Positions 26,912 to 35,158 are shown, counted from the first letter of the stretch. The stretch: DNA of 64,000 nt from Acidilobus sp. 7A (GCF_003431325.1 NZ_CP010515.1:248001-312000), one strand, 5' to 3'. Notes: a model not told the origin generated them from the letters alone. Numbers and translations: made by a program.

Positions 26912-28080
26912 TACCGGTCAGCGTCATGGTGACAGGCAGGGGAACGGTCTCAACAAAGATAAAGGGCCACTACAGCAAGGGCTCGCCCTCAAGGTTCAGC
27001 GAGGAGCTGAGGCCAGTTGTCTTCTGGAACGTAACGTATGCCTGCAACCTGAGGTGTGAGCACTGCTACATAGACGCAGGCCCAGGGCCGAGGGAGGGCG
27101 AGCTCAGCAGGGGGAGGCTGCTGGAGGTCGCGGAGGAGATGGCAGAGCTCGGGCTCCCCCTCGTCATATTCAGCGGAGGGGAGCCGCTGCTCAAGCCGGA
27201 GTTCTGGGATATCGCCAAGCTACTTGCAGAGAGGGGGAGACCTAAGATGGCCCTGAGCTCAAACGGCACCCTCATAACTAGGAGCGTGGCCAGGAAGCTC
27301 AAGGAGCTCAACTTCAGCTACGTGGGCGTCTCCCTCGACAGCCTGAGGCCTGAGGCCCACGACAAGTTCAGGGGGGTCCAGGGGGCCTTTGACATGACAG
27401 TGAAGGGCATCAGGAACGCAGTCGCCGAGGGTGTAGACGTCGGCATAAGGACAACGGTTACCAGGTGGAACTACCTGGAGGCCCCTAACATGGTTGACCT
27501 GGCGGCCAGCCTCGGGGCCAGCAGGGTCAGCTACTACCTGCTGGACTCTGTAGGAAGGGCCAGGAACATAACCTCTGAGCTCCCGACGCCGTCACAGGTC
27601 AAGGAGTTCGTTGACAGGGCTGTTGGGAAAGCCAGGGAGTACAGCGGCAGGGTCGAGATAGAGCTCGTTAGGTCAAACTTCGCGGGCATCTACATAGCTG
27701 ACGCTCTCTCGAAGAGCGGCGAGGAGTTCCAGGAGTACCTGCACATGATAAGCGCCCAGGGGGACTGCGGGAGGAAGACGATAAGCATATACCCTGACGG
27801 CACTGTCAGGCCGTGCCAGTTCATAGACCAGTACGTCATAGGGGACCTGAGGGGGCAGAGCCTGAGGGAGATACTGAGCTACAACAACCCTGAGCTTGTT
27901 AAGTTCATAAGGCTCTACGAGAACCTGAGGGGGCCCAAGTGCAGCTCATGCCCCTTCAAGCTCATATGCGGCGGTGGGAGCAGGGGCAGGGCAGAGGCGG
28001 CCACAGGTGACTTCTGGGGCGACGACCCGCTCTGCTTCATTAACCCCAAAGAAGTAGCCTCCAGGTGGGGGCTGGCTTGA
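26908..28080 (+). CDS. ahbC: AhbC-like radical SAM enzyme
   Basis: Converts didecarboxysiroheme to Fe-coproporphyrin III by removing acetate side chains. 390 residues. Radical SAM motif CNLRCEHC (Cys46, 50, 53), FSGGEPLL, LSSNGTLI, and auxiliary cysteines in VRPCQFID and KCSSCPFKLICGGGSRGRAEA. Start ATG 26908 overlaps the ahbAB stop (ATGA). Confidence 0.82.
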   Translation: MIPVSVMVTGRGTVSTKIKGHYSKGSPSRFSEELRPVVFWNVTYACNLRCEHCYIDAGPGPREGELSRGRLLEVAEEMAELGLPLVIFSGGEPLLKPEFWDIAKLLAERGRPKMALSSNGTLITRSVARKLKELNFSYVGVSLDSLRPEAHDKFRGVQGAFDMTVKGIRNAVAEGVDVGIRTTVTRWNYLEAPNMVDLAASLGASRVSYYLLDSVGRARNITSELPTPSQVKEFVDRAVGKAREYSGRVEIELVRSNFAGIYIADALSKSGEEFQEYLHMISAQGDCGRKTISIYPDGTVRPCQFIDQYVIGDLRGQSLREILSYNNPELVKFIRLYENLRGPKCSSCPFKLICGGGSRGRAEAATGDFWGDDPLCFINPKEVASRWGLA

Positions 28081-28775
28081 CATTCATACCCCTCTTCATA
28101 GACGTCAGGGGGCTAAAGGTAACCGTGTTTGGCGGGGGCTCCGTGGGCACCAGGAGGGCCCTCGAGTTCTCCTCAGCCGGAGCCAAGGTCGTTGTGGTGG
28201 CCTCCCAGTTCTCCCACGAGCTTGAGGCAGCGGCCAGGGCTGGCCATGTGGAGCTCGTTAGGGAGAGCCTAAGCCCGGGCAGCGACGTTGACAGGTTCAT
28301 AAGGGGCTCATTCCTGGTGGTGATAGCGACCTCCGACAGCTCTCTCAACTCGTACCTGGCCTCAAGGGCCAGGGAGCTCGGGGTTCTTGTAAACAACGCC
28401 ACCGAGGCGTTGGAGGGCAACGCGGTCTACCCGTTCACGGCGGAGCCCATAGAGGGCCTCAAGGTTGCCGTCACGACGCTGGGCCTCTCTGGGGTAGCCG
28501 CAAGGAGGGCCAGGGACAGGATAGCTGAGTGCCTGGGCTCTGACAGGTACCTGGCCTTGCTCCTCTCTGTCATGGCTAAATTTAAGGTTATGCTCAAGGA
28601 GAGCGTGAGCGACCCCAAGGTCAGGGTGCCGCTGTACTTCAAGGTCGCCGAGGACCAGCTGTTTAACCGGCTCATAGAGCAGGGCGACGAGGAGGGGGCC
28701 CTGAGGAGGGCCCTTGAGATAGCTAGGGCAGACGCAGGAGGCACCAGCGCGGGCAGCGCCGCTGGACGTTCATGA
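28077..28775 (+). CDS. Precorrin-2 dehydrogenase / sirohydrochlorin ferrochelatase
   Basis: Met8/CysG-N-type enzyme, about 232 residues. MTFIPLFIDVRGLKVTVFGGG and SVGTRRALEF form the NAD-binding Rossmann loop; NNATE and YPFTAEPIEGLKVAV fit the dimer domain. It oxidises precorrin-2 to sirohydrochlorin and may insert iron, giving siroheme for AhbAB. TTG 28077 overlaps the ahbC stop (TTGA) after GGTGGGGG. The C-terminal 30 residues are low-complexity Ala/Gly/Ser. Confidence 0.88.
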   Translation: MTFIPLFIDVRGLKVTVFGGGSVGTRRALEFSSAGAKVVVVASQFSHELEAAARAGHVELVRESLSPGSDVDRFIRGSFLVVIATSDSSLNSYLASRARELGVLVNNATEALEGNAVYPFTAEPIEGLKVAVTTLGLSGVAARRARDRIAECLGSDRYLALLLSVMAKFKVMLKESVSDPKVRVPLYFKVAEDQLFNRLIEQGDEEGALRRALEIARADAGGTSAGSAAGRS

Positions 28776-28799
28776 GCTCTAGTAACTGCGTAGCGGCTC

Positions 28800-28833
28800 T
28801 GACCTCCTCCCCGCCCTGAGGGGTGAGGCTTGC
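28800..28833 (-). mobile_element. IS200/IS605-type right-end scar
   Basis: Minus strand: CACCCCTCAGGGC followed by GGGGAGGAGGTCA. Closely matches the scar at 5828, including CCTCACCCCTCAGGGCGGGG. The rest of the 28776-29092 gap is featureless apart from this scar; no gene is seen. Confidence 0.6.
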
Positions 28834-29092
28834 CTTTCATTTTGTCATGCTCTAATGCAAACAGCTTAGTGTTGGCCCTAGGACTCGCGATGTCACCTCA
28901 ACTGTACTACGCGCTACGTCTCTCACGCCTTTAAGTGAGGCCGCCGCCCACCCTGCAGCATCAATGTATTCCTATGTAGTATGACGCCAAACTGCACGCT
29001 CGGAATTAGCGTTCCTGCGCTCAAGAGCATAAACTCTTAAGAGTGCAGGAAGTTACAACTGTGCCACGGCCTGAGAGGGCCGGTGACCTGAG

Positions 29093-29140
29093 TTGGCAAA
29101 GAAGAAGAAGACTGAGCAGCAGGGCGAGCAGAAGAAGTAA
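29093..29140 (+). CDS. Possible 15-residue Lys-rich peptide or truncated gene start
   Basis: TTG 29093 with GGTGA six bases upstream opens MAKKKKTEQQGEQKK then TAA. The Lys-rich start resembles small archaeal ribosomal proteins (S25e type), so this may be a gene cut short. A TATA-like GCATAAACTC inside the palindrome CTCTTAAGAG lies about 60 bases upstream. Unproven. Confidence 0.25.
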   Translation: MAKKKKTEQQGEQKK

Positions 29141-29233
29141 GTGCCCTGAGCTTTTAGATTAAATCAACCTTAAACTTAAGCGCTTTTTGAATCCTTCCCG
29201 GTTTGATGCGATGCCCGCTAAAAGGAAAGCTGA

Positions 29234-29521
29234 GAGACTGAACGCTTCTACATAACTACTAGTTATTTTTAATTATCTCTAAATATTGTTTTGACAAGTT
29301 ACTTTTATATAGCATTACCGAGGCAGCTTTCATTGGTGACCCCCCACCTGATGACGGGCGCTGCTCAACGAGGGTGGGAGTGATAAAAGTAGATGGGAGG
29401 GTAGCGGCGTCTCCCTCGACAAGCCCCAGCGAGTTAAGGGTGACCGCGTGTGATCCTTAAGAGGGGTGCCCGCGGCGGAACTAGGTTAAAAGTAAGGAAA
29501 AGGAACGCCACGGGTAAACAC
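29234..29521 (+). repeat. 288-bp repeat, copy R2 (inverted relative to R1)
   Basis: Matches 15009-15297 in reverse orientation at about 95% by eye, from GAGACTG to GTAAACAC. Contains TATA box CTTTTATATAGC (29302-29311) and a leader with GGTGACCCCCCACC. In this copy the small frame after GTGATAAAAGT stops at 27 codons because of one missing base. Flanking sequence differs from R1 on both sides, so the unit has moved or been copied as a block. Confidence 0.85.
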
Positions 29522-29622
29522 TCAGTTGCTTGAGTGGAGCTGCGCACCGGCTGTTGTCGCGCTCGTGCAGATATGGTAATACCTCCAGACTACTGCTAGA
29601 AAATGTATTATGAAAGGGCTAC

Positions 29623-30015
29623 ATGGTATACCTTATTTGCATGTTACCCCTTAATATTAGCGTTAGGGGCAAGGCGGGCCCCAGTTGGCTGATAGCCTTG
29701 AGGTCAAAGGAGCAGGCGGCTAAGCTGATGAATGACGTACTTAAGAGATTCGCCCTGGGCACCCTAGTTAACCTTGACAGCTACTTTTACTCGAACGGCG
29801 GCCGCTCCTTCGTTGAGTCCCTCCTTGAGGACCCGGTTGGCACTTACGTCAAGACGCTCAACGTGCTGCCAGAAAGTATGGCAAAGTCCGTTATAAGAAT
29901 AGCGCTAAGGTCCCTCGGAAACTTCTCAGTGATGGAGCTTGAGAGTGCCTTAAGCTCCCTCAAGGCGGGTGACCCGCGCCCCTTCCTGAACCTAGTCTTC
30001 GGAACCTCTGAGTAA
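29623..30015 (+). CDS. Hypothetical protein, 130 residues
   Basis: Not recognised. It reads MLPLNISVRGKAGPSW after a short start and continues as a mixed, mostly helical soluble protein (LMNDVLKRFALGTLVNL; SVIRIALRSLGNFSVMELE). ATG 29623 has GAAAGGG six bases upstream; ATG 29641 is the alternative. Codon use resembles neighbours. Stands between repeat R2 and tRNA-Arg with no obvious partner. Confidence 0.6.
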   Translation: MVYLICMLPLNISVRGKAGPSWLIALRSKEQAAKLMNDVLKRFALGTLVNLDSYFYSNGGRSFVESLLEDPVGTYVKTLNVLPESMAKSVIRIALRSLGNFSVMELESALSSLKAGDPRPFLNLVFGTSE

Positions 30016-30074
30016 GCTGCTCAATTATAGCCTGGCGCTAAAGGACCTCGATTCCAAGGAGCCCCTCAGCGTGG

Positions 30075-30149
30075 CGGACCCGGGGGGATTTGAACCCCCG
30101 ACCACCGGCTTAGGAGGCCGGCGCTCTGTCCTGGCTGAGCTACGGGTCC
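30075..30149 (-). tRNA. tRNA-Arg(CCT)
   Basis: Minus strand cloverleaf: acceptor GGACCCG/CGGGTCC, D stem GCTC/GAGC, anticodon stem CCGGC/GCCGG with loop CTCCTAA (anticodon CCT, reads AGG), T arm GGGGG-TTCAAAT-CCCCC, discriminator G and encoded CCA. No intron. AGG is the dominant arginine codon in this window, so this is probably a heavily used tRNA. Confidence 0.95.
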
Positions 30150-30237
30150 CCGGCCTCCTGGCGACACTGTGAGGTGACCTCTTTATTAGCTTTAGCTTCC
30201 GCCGCCCAGCCTTATACCATAAGGTAAGCGCCTGCGT

Positions 30238-30396
30238 GTGCATTCTAAGGTAATCGATCGTTTGACCTCTTCCCTAACCTGTTCTATTATTGAAATGAAG
30301 GGCGAAGGGCCTGCTAACCCTCTACTGCAGGACAGAAAGTTCATCGTAGAGACTCTGAAGAGCTTTAGCGTTATGCACGGCAACTGTAAGTGCTGA
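30238..30396 (+). CDS. Small 52-residue protein candidate
   Basis: GTG 30238 opens HSKVIDRLTSSLTCSIIEMK and ends in HGNCKC, TGA 30396. A TATA box CTTATACCATA at 30211-30221 is about 24 bases ahead of the GTG, as expected for a leaderless gene. The Cys pair at the end is notable. No family recognised; some CGT/CGC arginine codons are unlike neighbours. Confidence 0.4.
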   Translation: MHSKVIDRLTSSLTCSIIEMKGEGPANPLLQDRKFIVETLKSFSVMHGNCKC

Positions 30397-30400
30397 GGCT

Positions 30401-31279
30401 TTAGTTCTCCTTTACCGGCTCGCGGCGAAGGACCCCTGTAAGGCAGTGGACACCGCCGCCCCCCTTGAGGACCTCGTCCACGTTAACCTCTATAACGTCC
30501 ATCCCCTCACCCTCCAGGAGCTTCCTTACGGCGTTGCACCCAGAGCCCATGACAACCCTGCCAGGCCTTACGGCGACCATGTTCAGGCAGAGCCTGGCGC
30601 TGACCCCTCCGGGCAGCTGGGAGTACTCAACGGGCACCACGTTAAACCCGAGCCTGCGGAGCCTGTCCATGGCCTCCCAGGGGAACATCTGCCTCACGGC
30701 AACTATCGTCTTAACGTCAACCTGCGCCACGTACTCATCTATGTGTATCACGTTCATAGGCACCTGGACCTCGATGACCTCGCTGACGCCCATTGACTTC
30801 ACGACCTTAGAGAACGCCTCAAGCCCGGCCCTGCTGGTCCTCTCGCCCACGCCAGCCATGGCTACGCTAGGCGACAGCAACATAGCGTTGCCCCCCTCAA
30901 AGACCTCCTCATTGCCCATAACCTTGACTATGGGGTACCCAAGCCCCTTCATGACCTCCATGAAGGCCTGTTCCTCACCCCTCCTAACGTCATACATGAA
31001 ACTTGATATTATTGCGCCCCCTGGTGTCATTAGGAAGGGGTCACGGGCGTACATGGCGTTCGGCTTGTCCTCAAGGCCATCGACCGTCCTGACGACTACC
31101 CCCTCGCGCCTGTAGACATCTATGAGCTCCTCCACCTCCCTCCTGGCCTCCTCCAAGCTCATGGGGGCGCGGAAGAGGTAACGGCGGTAGTTGCTCTCGT
31201 TCACCAACGTGACCTCCTGCCCCGGCACGTGCATGAGGACCTCCCTTAACCTGCCCACCTCTGAGGTCACAAAGCTCAA
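30401..31279 (-). CDS. Arginine deiminase / amidinotransferase-family enzyme
   Basis: Guanidino-modifying enzyme, about 292 residues. Family marks: FVTSEVGRLREVLMH, YARDPF, FEGGN, HIDEYV and the C-terminal catalytic Cys in GGGGVHCLTGVL. Could be arginine deiminase, dimethylarginine hydrolase or a related deiminase; no carbamate kinase or carbamoyltransferase is adjacent. TTG 31279 is chosen over TTG 31318 because a TATA-like GATTTATTGC ends at about 31316 and similarity begins at SFVTSEV. Confidence 0.82.
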   Translation of the reverse strand: MSFVTSEVGRLREVLMHVPGQEVTLVNESNYRRYLFRAPMSLEEARREVEELIDVYRREGVVVRTVDGLEDKPNAMYARDPFLMTPGGAIISSFMYDVRRGEEQAFMEVMKGLGYPIVKVMGNEEVFEGGNAMLLSPSVAMAGVGERTSRAGLEAFSKVVKSMGVSEVIEVQVPMNVIHIDEYVAQVDVKTIVAVRQMFPWEAMDRLRRLGFNVVPVEYSQLPGGVSARLCLNMVAVRPGRVVMGSGCNAVRKLLEGEGMDVIEVNVDEVLKGGGGVHCLTGVLRREPVKEN

Positions 31280-31394
31280 GCTCTCAGCCCAGCTTCGCTG
31301 TAAGGTCAGTCGCAGCAATAAATCTGCGCGAAGCGACCTGCCTGCAAATCCTGGTGGCTAGAGCGCCTGAGCTTCAGGCCTCCGAGAGCCACTG

Positions 31395-31710
31395 TGAACT
31401 GCCCCGCCCTCACGGGCGGGGCACCCCACCTCGCGGTGATGACTTCCTGCCTCCCAGGGCGGCCTCGATCCCCTCACCCACAGCGGAGGCTCCATCGGGC
31501 GGAGCCGCCCCTGTGGCGCCCCGCGCGGAGGAGGGGTTACGGAGGGCCGCCCTCCGCAGGCGTAAGTTCCCCAGTCCAGAGGGCGCGGCCTCAGCCCTTA
31601 CAGCCAGAGGTCTGCACATGTCTTTTTCTTTTTGGTATAAGAACTTTTCTATGGGGGCTATCCACCCCCCACCTCACGGAGGGGACTTTCGCCCCCTTAG
31701 CCCCCATAAA
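31395..31710 (-). mobile_element. TnpB-tail remnant with a different right-end palindrome
   Basis: Fills the gap between the deiminase and uridine phosphorylase genes. The minus strand encodes a Pro/Arg/Gly-rich tail (AAPSGLGNLRLRRAALRN, SSPRGGVPRP) that ends in the palindrome GCCCCGCCCTCACGGGCGGG (31401-31420). An 11-base inverted repeat TATGGGGGCTA/TAGCCCCCATA at 31650-31660 and 31698-31708 marks the other side. This end type differs from the GGAGGTCA family elsewhere in the window. No catalytic domain. Confidence 0.45.
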
Positions 31711-31755
31711 GTTAAACCGAGCAGAGGCCTGAAGGTCGCAGACCTCCTAAGGCCT

Positions 31756-32583
31756 TCATGCCCTCGCGAGGGATGGGTAGTAGAGCCTCTTCCCAGCCCT
31801 TCCCTTCACCTCGTCCCACTCATGAAGGATTCTGACGGCCTCGTCAGCTACCTTTATCAGCTCATCCTCGCCAGCGTGGGCCACGAACTCGTCCTTAACC
31901 CTCTGGGCATAGACGGCGTGCACAGCACCGGCCCTGAAGCCGTAGATGTTGGCCAAAGTGAGCAACGTGGCGCTCTCCATCTCAAAGTTAAGGACCCTCA
32001 TCTGCCTCAGGTCGGCCATTAAGTTCTTGGCCCAGCTCGGTATGTAGCCCCCATGGCCTGGCCTGCCCTGGCCGACGTAGAAGCTGTCGGTCGAGGCCGT
32101 GACGCCGACGTGATATGTTACCCCAAGCTCCTCGGCCGCCTCTATAAGGGCCATCACGACCTCATAGCTCGCTGACGCCGGGTAGCCCGCTGGGGCGTAC
32201 TGGTAGCTGGTGCCGTCCATCCTGACAGCTGCAGTAGTTATGATTATGTCGCCAACGTTTATGTCTTCCTGAATGGCGCCCGTGCTGCCAACCCTTAACA
32301 TAGTGTCCGCCCCAAGCTCCAGGAGCTCCTCAACAGCTATTGCGGTGGCCGGCCCCCCTATGCCTGTTGAAACCACGGCCATGTCAACGCCCCTGTAGAC
32401 GCCCCTGTAGCTCAGGTACTCCCTCCTCTGCGCCAGCTGCCAGCTCCTGTCCCAGGAGGAGGCTATGCGCGAGGCCCTCTCCACATCCCCCGGCATGAGG
32501 ACGTACCTTGGGACGTCACCTCTCCTAAGGCCTATGTGGTAGGCCCTGCCCTGCGAGTCGAAGGGCCTCGAGGCCGACGACAT
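31756..32583 (-). CDS. udp: Uridine phosphorylase-type nucleoside phosphorylase
   Basis: Phosphorolysis of nucleosides, about 275 residues. Marks: YVLMPGDVERA, STGIGGPATAIAVEEL, LRVGSTGAI, and VLNFEMESATLLTLA with the substrate-binding Glu/Met/Glu. The EMES motif and length fit uridine phosphorylase; related archaeal enzymes may accept purines. ATG 32583 follows GGAGGAGCGC, better placed than TTG 32595. Downstream of, and probably cotranscribed with, the nitrilase-like gene. Confidence 0.9.
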   Translation of the reverse strand: MSSASRPFDSQGRAYHIGLRRGDVPRYVLMPGDVERASRIASSWDRSWQLAQRREYLSYRGVYRGVDMAVVSTGIGGPATAIAVEELLELGADTMLRVGSTGAIQEDINVGDIIITTAAVRMDGTSYQYAPAGYPASASYEVVMALIEAAEELGVTYHVGVTASTDSFYVGQGRPGHGGYIPSWAKNLMADLRQMRVLNFEMESATLLTLANIYGFRAGAVHAVYAQRVKDEFVAHAGEDELIKVADEAVRILHEWDEVKGRAGKRLYYPSLARA

Positions 32584-32627
32584 GCGCTCCTCCAAGACTT
32601 ACACCTAGGACGAGGAGAGAGCTTGAG

Positions 32628-33566
32628 CTAAAATTCTTCCTCCTCGCCCGCGCCCCCCTTCTCACCACTAGGCCTGCAGAGGGACCTCAGAAGGGGGAGG
32701 AGGAAGTCCCTGCTCTCCTTAGACGCAGACCTATCCACCTCGACGTAGACCGGTATGTCAAGGTCATCAAAGAGCCTGACCCTATCCTTTATGACACCGC
32801 TCTCGGGCTCAGCTATCATGGTCGGCATGAAGGCCACGTAGCCAAGCCCGTTGGACCCCTCGACTGCACCGCCCACCAGTATGGCGGAGAAGTTGTTCTC
32901 GCGCGTCCTGACGTCAAGGAGCTCCGCCACCTGCTCGTTGTCAAGCGTGAGTATCCCGTTGCCCTGCTCAGACCTCATCCTTATGAAGCCTGACTGGAAG
33001 GGCAGCATGGTTCCTATGACTACGTCCGCCCCCCTGTAGGAGAGCGACCTCAGGACCTCTGGGTAATTTATGTCCTCGTCTATGTAGACCCCAACCCTCA
33101 GGTTAGAGCGCGCGATGTCGAAGACTAGAACATCCTTCCCGGGGGTCAGGCCACTCTCCCTTTCCTTCTTAGTGAGGGCCACCTTCCTGTACTTGCCTAT
33201 GAGCCTCCCGTTGGGCCCAACCACTATTGTTGTAAGGTAAAGCCTTGGGCCCGCCCTCTCCACCAGGGGGCCAGCTATAACGTAGACGCCGTACTCCTCA
33301 CTGACCTTTGAGACTATGGAGAGCGTCGGGCTCAGCTGCATCTCTGACTCCGAGATCCTCTCGGCAAACCCCTTGAGTATGGAGGGGACCTTCTGGTCGG
33401 CGTAGTAGCCCACTATAGGCCCGGTTATGGGGTAGGCCGGCAGCACGAGGACGTCGACCTGGCGCTCCGACAGCGCCTTCGACGCGAGCTCAAGTATATG
33501 CTTTGTGTTGGTCCTCCTAGCGCCAAGTCTTATGCGGGTGTGGAGTACGGTTATCCTCAGCGGCAT
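32628..33566 (-). CDS. Nitrilase-superfamily protein lacking catalytic Cys and Glu
   Basis: Carbon-nitrogen hydrolase fold, about 312 residues. The order of motifs is normal: VLVLPAYPITG, GKYRKVALTKKE, VGVYIDEDINYPEVLRSL. In active members the first reads LPE (Glu) and the third contains a nucleophile Cys where Asp stands here (YIDED). Only the Lys remains. So it likely lost hydrolase activity and may bind or regulate. C-terminus is Gly/Glu-rich. ATG 33566 follows AGGTG; GTG 33575 is possible. Operon with udp. Confidence 0.8.
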   Translation of the reverse strand: MPLRITVLHTRIRLGARRTNTKHILELASKALSERQVDVLVLPAYPITGPIVGYYADQKVPSILKGFAERISESEMQLSPTLSIVSKVSEEYGVYVIAGPLVERAGPRLYLTTIVVGPNGRLIGKYRKVALTKKERESGLTPGKDVLVFDIARSNLRVGVYIDEDINYPEVLRSLSYRGADVVIGTMLPFQSGFIRMRSEQGNGILTLDNEQVAELLDVRTRENNFSAILVGGAVEGSNGLGYVAFMPTMIAEPESGVIKDRVRLFDDLDIPVYVEVDRSASKESRDFLLPLLRSLCRPSGEKGGAGEEEEF

Positions 33567-33670
33567 TGACTGCACCTGGGCTCTCTTAAGCAGTTACTCT
33601 AAGTAGACTTAAAGCCTATGCAACCCTTGATGTCTATAACGGGAAGGCTTGACAAAAAGAACGACAAGCC

Positions 33671-33995
33671 TCGCCCCTTCCAGGGGCGGGGTAAGGCATA
33701 AAGCCTCTGAGCACTTAAAGTTGCGTGGAACAGATGGTGTCCCCGCAAGGGGATGCCCCAACAGGGGCCCCACATATCCCCGAGTCCCTAAGATCCGTGA
33801 GCCGAGGGCAACTCACGGTGAGGGATAGGGGTAATGGGCTGAAGGCCCAGCCCGCGGTCTACCGCTGGACGAGCGGAGCGGGGTGGGCGCTTACCGCGCC
33901 CGCCAGCCATGATACGATGAAGGTGAAGGCGGTAAGCCGCAAACCAGTGAGCCGCCCTAAGGGAGCCCTCGCCCTTTAGGGCGGGGAGGAGGTCA
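33671..33995 (+). mobile_element. Non-autonomous IS200/IS605-like element (MITE A)
   Basis: 325 bases with hairpin ends. Left: CGCCCCTTCCAGGGGCG then GGGTAAGGCATAAA. Right: GCCCTTTAGGGC (33971-33982) then GGGGAGGAGGTCA. The interior is GC-rich with several hairpins (GGGCTGAAGGCCC; GGTGGGCGCTTACCGC) and one weak frame of tnpB-tail style. Same ends as MITE B at 8097-8232, which is an internal deletion. It occupies the 33576-34025 gap. May produce a TnpB-guide-like RNA; no protein is likely. Confidence 0.75.
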
Positions 33996-34025
33996 GCCTA
34001 AACTGCAGGGGACCCTTAGAACTGC

Positions 34026-35033
34026 TCAGAAGCCTGGTGGCCTGACCCTCAGGACACCCTCGTTAACAAGGGTCGGCGGCCTCTGCCGCCTGTAGAATGC
34101 CTCCAGGTTCCTATAGACGATCTCTGCCATCCTGGCCCTGGTCTCTATGGTAGCGCTGCCTATGTGAGGGGCAAGAACCACGTTGCTAAGCTTTGTAATG
34201 GGATGGGAGGGGTCCAAGGGCTCGCTTGGGTACACGTCAAGCCCGGCCCCGGCTATCCAGCCCTCCTTCAGGGCCTTGTAGAGGGCGTCGAGGTCAATTA
34301 TCTTGCCCCTGGCGGTGTTTATAATGAAGGCCGTCCTCTTCATAAGCCTCAGCCTGGACTCGTTAACCAGGTTCTGGGTTTCAGGGGTCAGGGGCGTGTG
34401 TATCGTAAGTATGTCGCTCTCCCTGAACAGGGTCTCAAGGTCGACGTACCTGGCTCCCAGGGCCTCCACCTCTGGCACCCTATGTCTGTTATAGTATATT
34501 ATCTTCATGTCGAAGCCGAGGGCCCTCTTGGCCACCGCACTGCCTATCCTGCCGGCGCCGAGTATGCCCAGGACCTTGCCCTTGAGGTCGTAGCCCAGCA
34601 TCATGGTTGGGTGCCAGGCGGTCCCTGAGCGCTTCCAGCTACCGTCCCTCACGAACCTATCTGCCTCAACAACCCTCCTCGTCACGGCCAGTATCAGGGC
34701 CCACGTGAGGTCCGCAGTGGCGTCAGTCAGCACCTCTGGGGTGTTGGTCACGTAGACGCCATGCCTCGTGGCGCACTCAAGGTCTATGTTATCATAGCCA
34801 ACTGCGTACTGAGCTATTATCCTGAGCTCAGGGCTCAGTGCCTCTATCACGTCGCACGTCACCTTATCCTCAAGCATGGTAACAAGCGCCTGGTGCCCCT
34901 TGGCATTAGCTATGAGCTCCTCCTTGGTGGGCGGCCTGTACTCCTTCCAGACATCAACCCTCTGGAACATGGCCTTGAGCTGGTCAAACGCTGGGAACGG
35001 GACCTCCCTCGTGACGAAGAGGCTCAGCTCCAC
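34026..35033 (-). CDS. D-isomer-specific 2-hydroxyacid dehydrogenase
   Basis: NAD(P)-dependent reduction of a 2-oxoacid (glyoxylate/hydroxypyruvate reductase type), 335 residues. Rossmann motif GILGAGRIGSAVAKRA, catalytic Arg in NTARGKIID, Glu in PLDP region and His in LAPHIGSAT. GTG 35033 is chosen because similarity begins with ELSLFVTREVP and a TATA box (CTTTTATTTTC) lies 30 bases upstream; a longer open frame would start before transcription. Divergent from the HdrDE-like gene. Confidence 0.9.
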   Translation of the reverse strand: MELSLFVTREVPFPAFDQLKAMFQRVDVWKEYRPPTKEELIANAKGHQALVTMLEDKVTCDVIEALSPELRIIAQYAVGYDNIDLECATRHGVYVTNTPEVLTDATADLTWALILAVTRRVVEADRFVRDGSWKRSGTAWHPTMMLGYDLKGKVLGILGAGRIGSAVAKRALGFDMKIIYYNRHRVPEVEALGARYVDLETLFRESDILTIHTPLTPETQNLVNESRLRLMKRTAFIINTARGKIIDLDALYKALKEGWIAGAGLDVYPSEPLDPSHPITKLSNVVLAPHIGSATIETRARMAEIVYRNLEAFYRRQRPPTLVNEGVLRVRPPGF

Positions 35034-35147
35034 GTCCAGCCCTATATCTGACCTTTGTATAGAAAATAAAAGCGCTGCTATCAGGGCGCCCGTAGCAGGC
35101 CTTAAGCCCAGAAGTGCCAAGAGTTAAGGTACGAGCGCTATTCAACA

Positions 35148-35158
35148 CTTTTATATCA
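35148..35158 (+). promoter_or_regulatory. Promoter of the HdrDE-like gene
   Basis: CACTTTTATATCAAGG is a TATA element centred near 35153; transcription near 35178 gives a short leader before TTG 35188. Confidence 0.55.

Noticed and set aside
31354-32022. 222-codon plus-strand frame across the spacer and uridine phosphorylase
   Set aside because: It runs antisense to udp and through GC palindromes; Pro/Arg/Ser-rich composition is a GC artefact.
33725-33979. 85-codon frame inside MITE A as a gene
   Set aside because: It begins and ends inside a structured element, has no start signal and reads like a tnpB tail; the short copy B does not preserve it.
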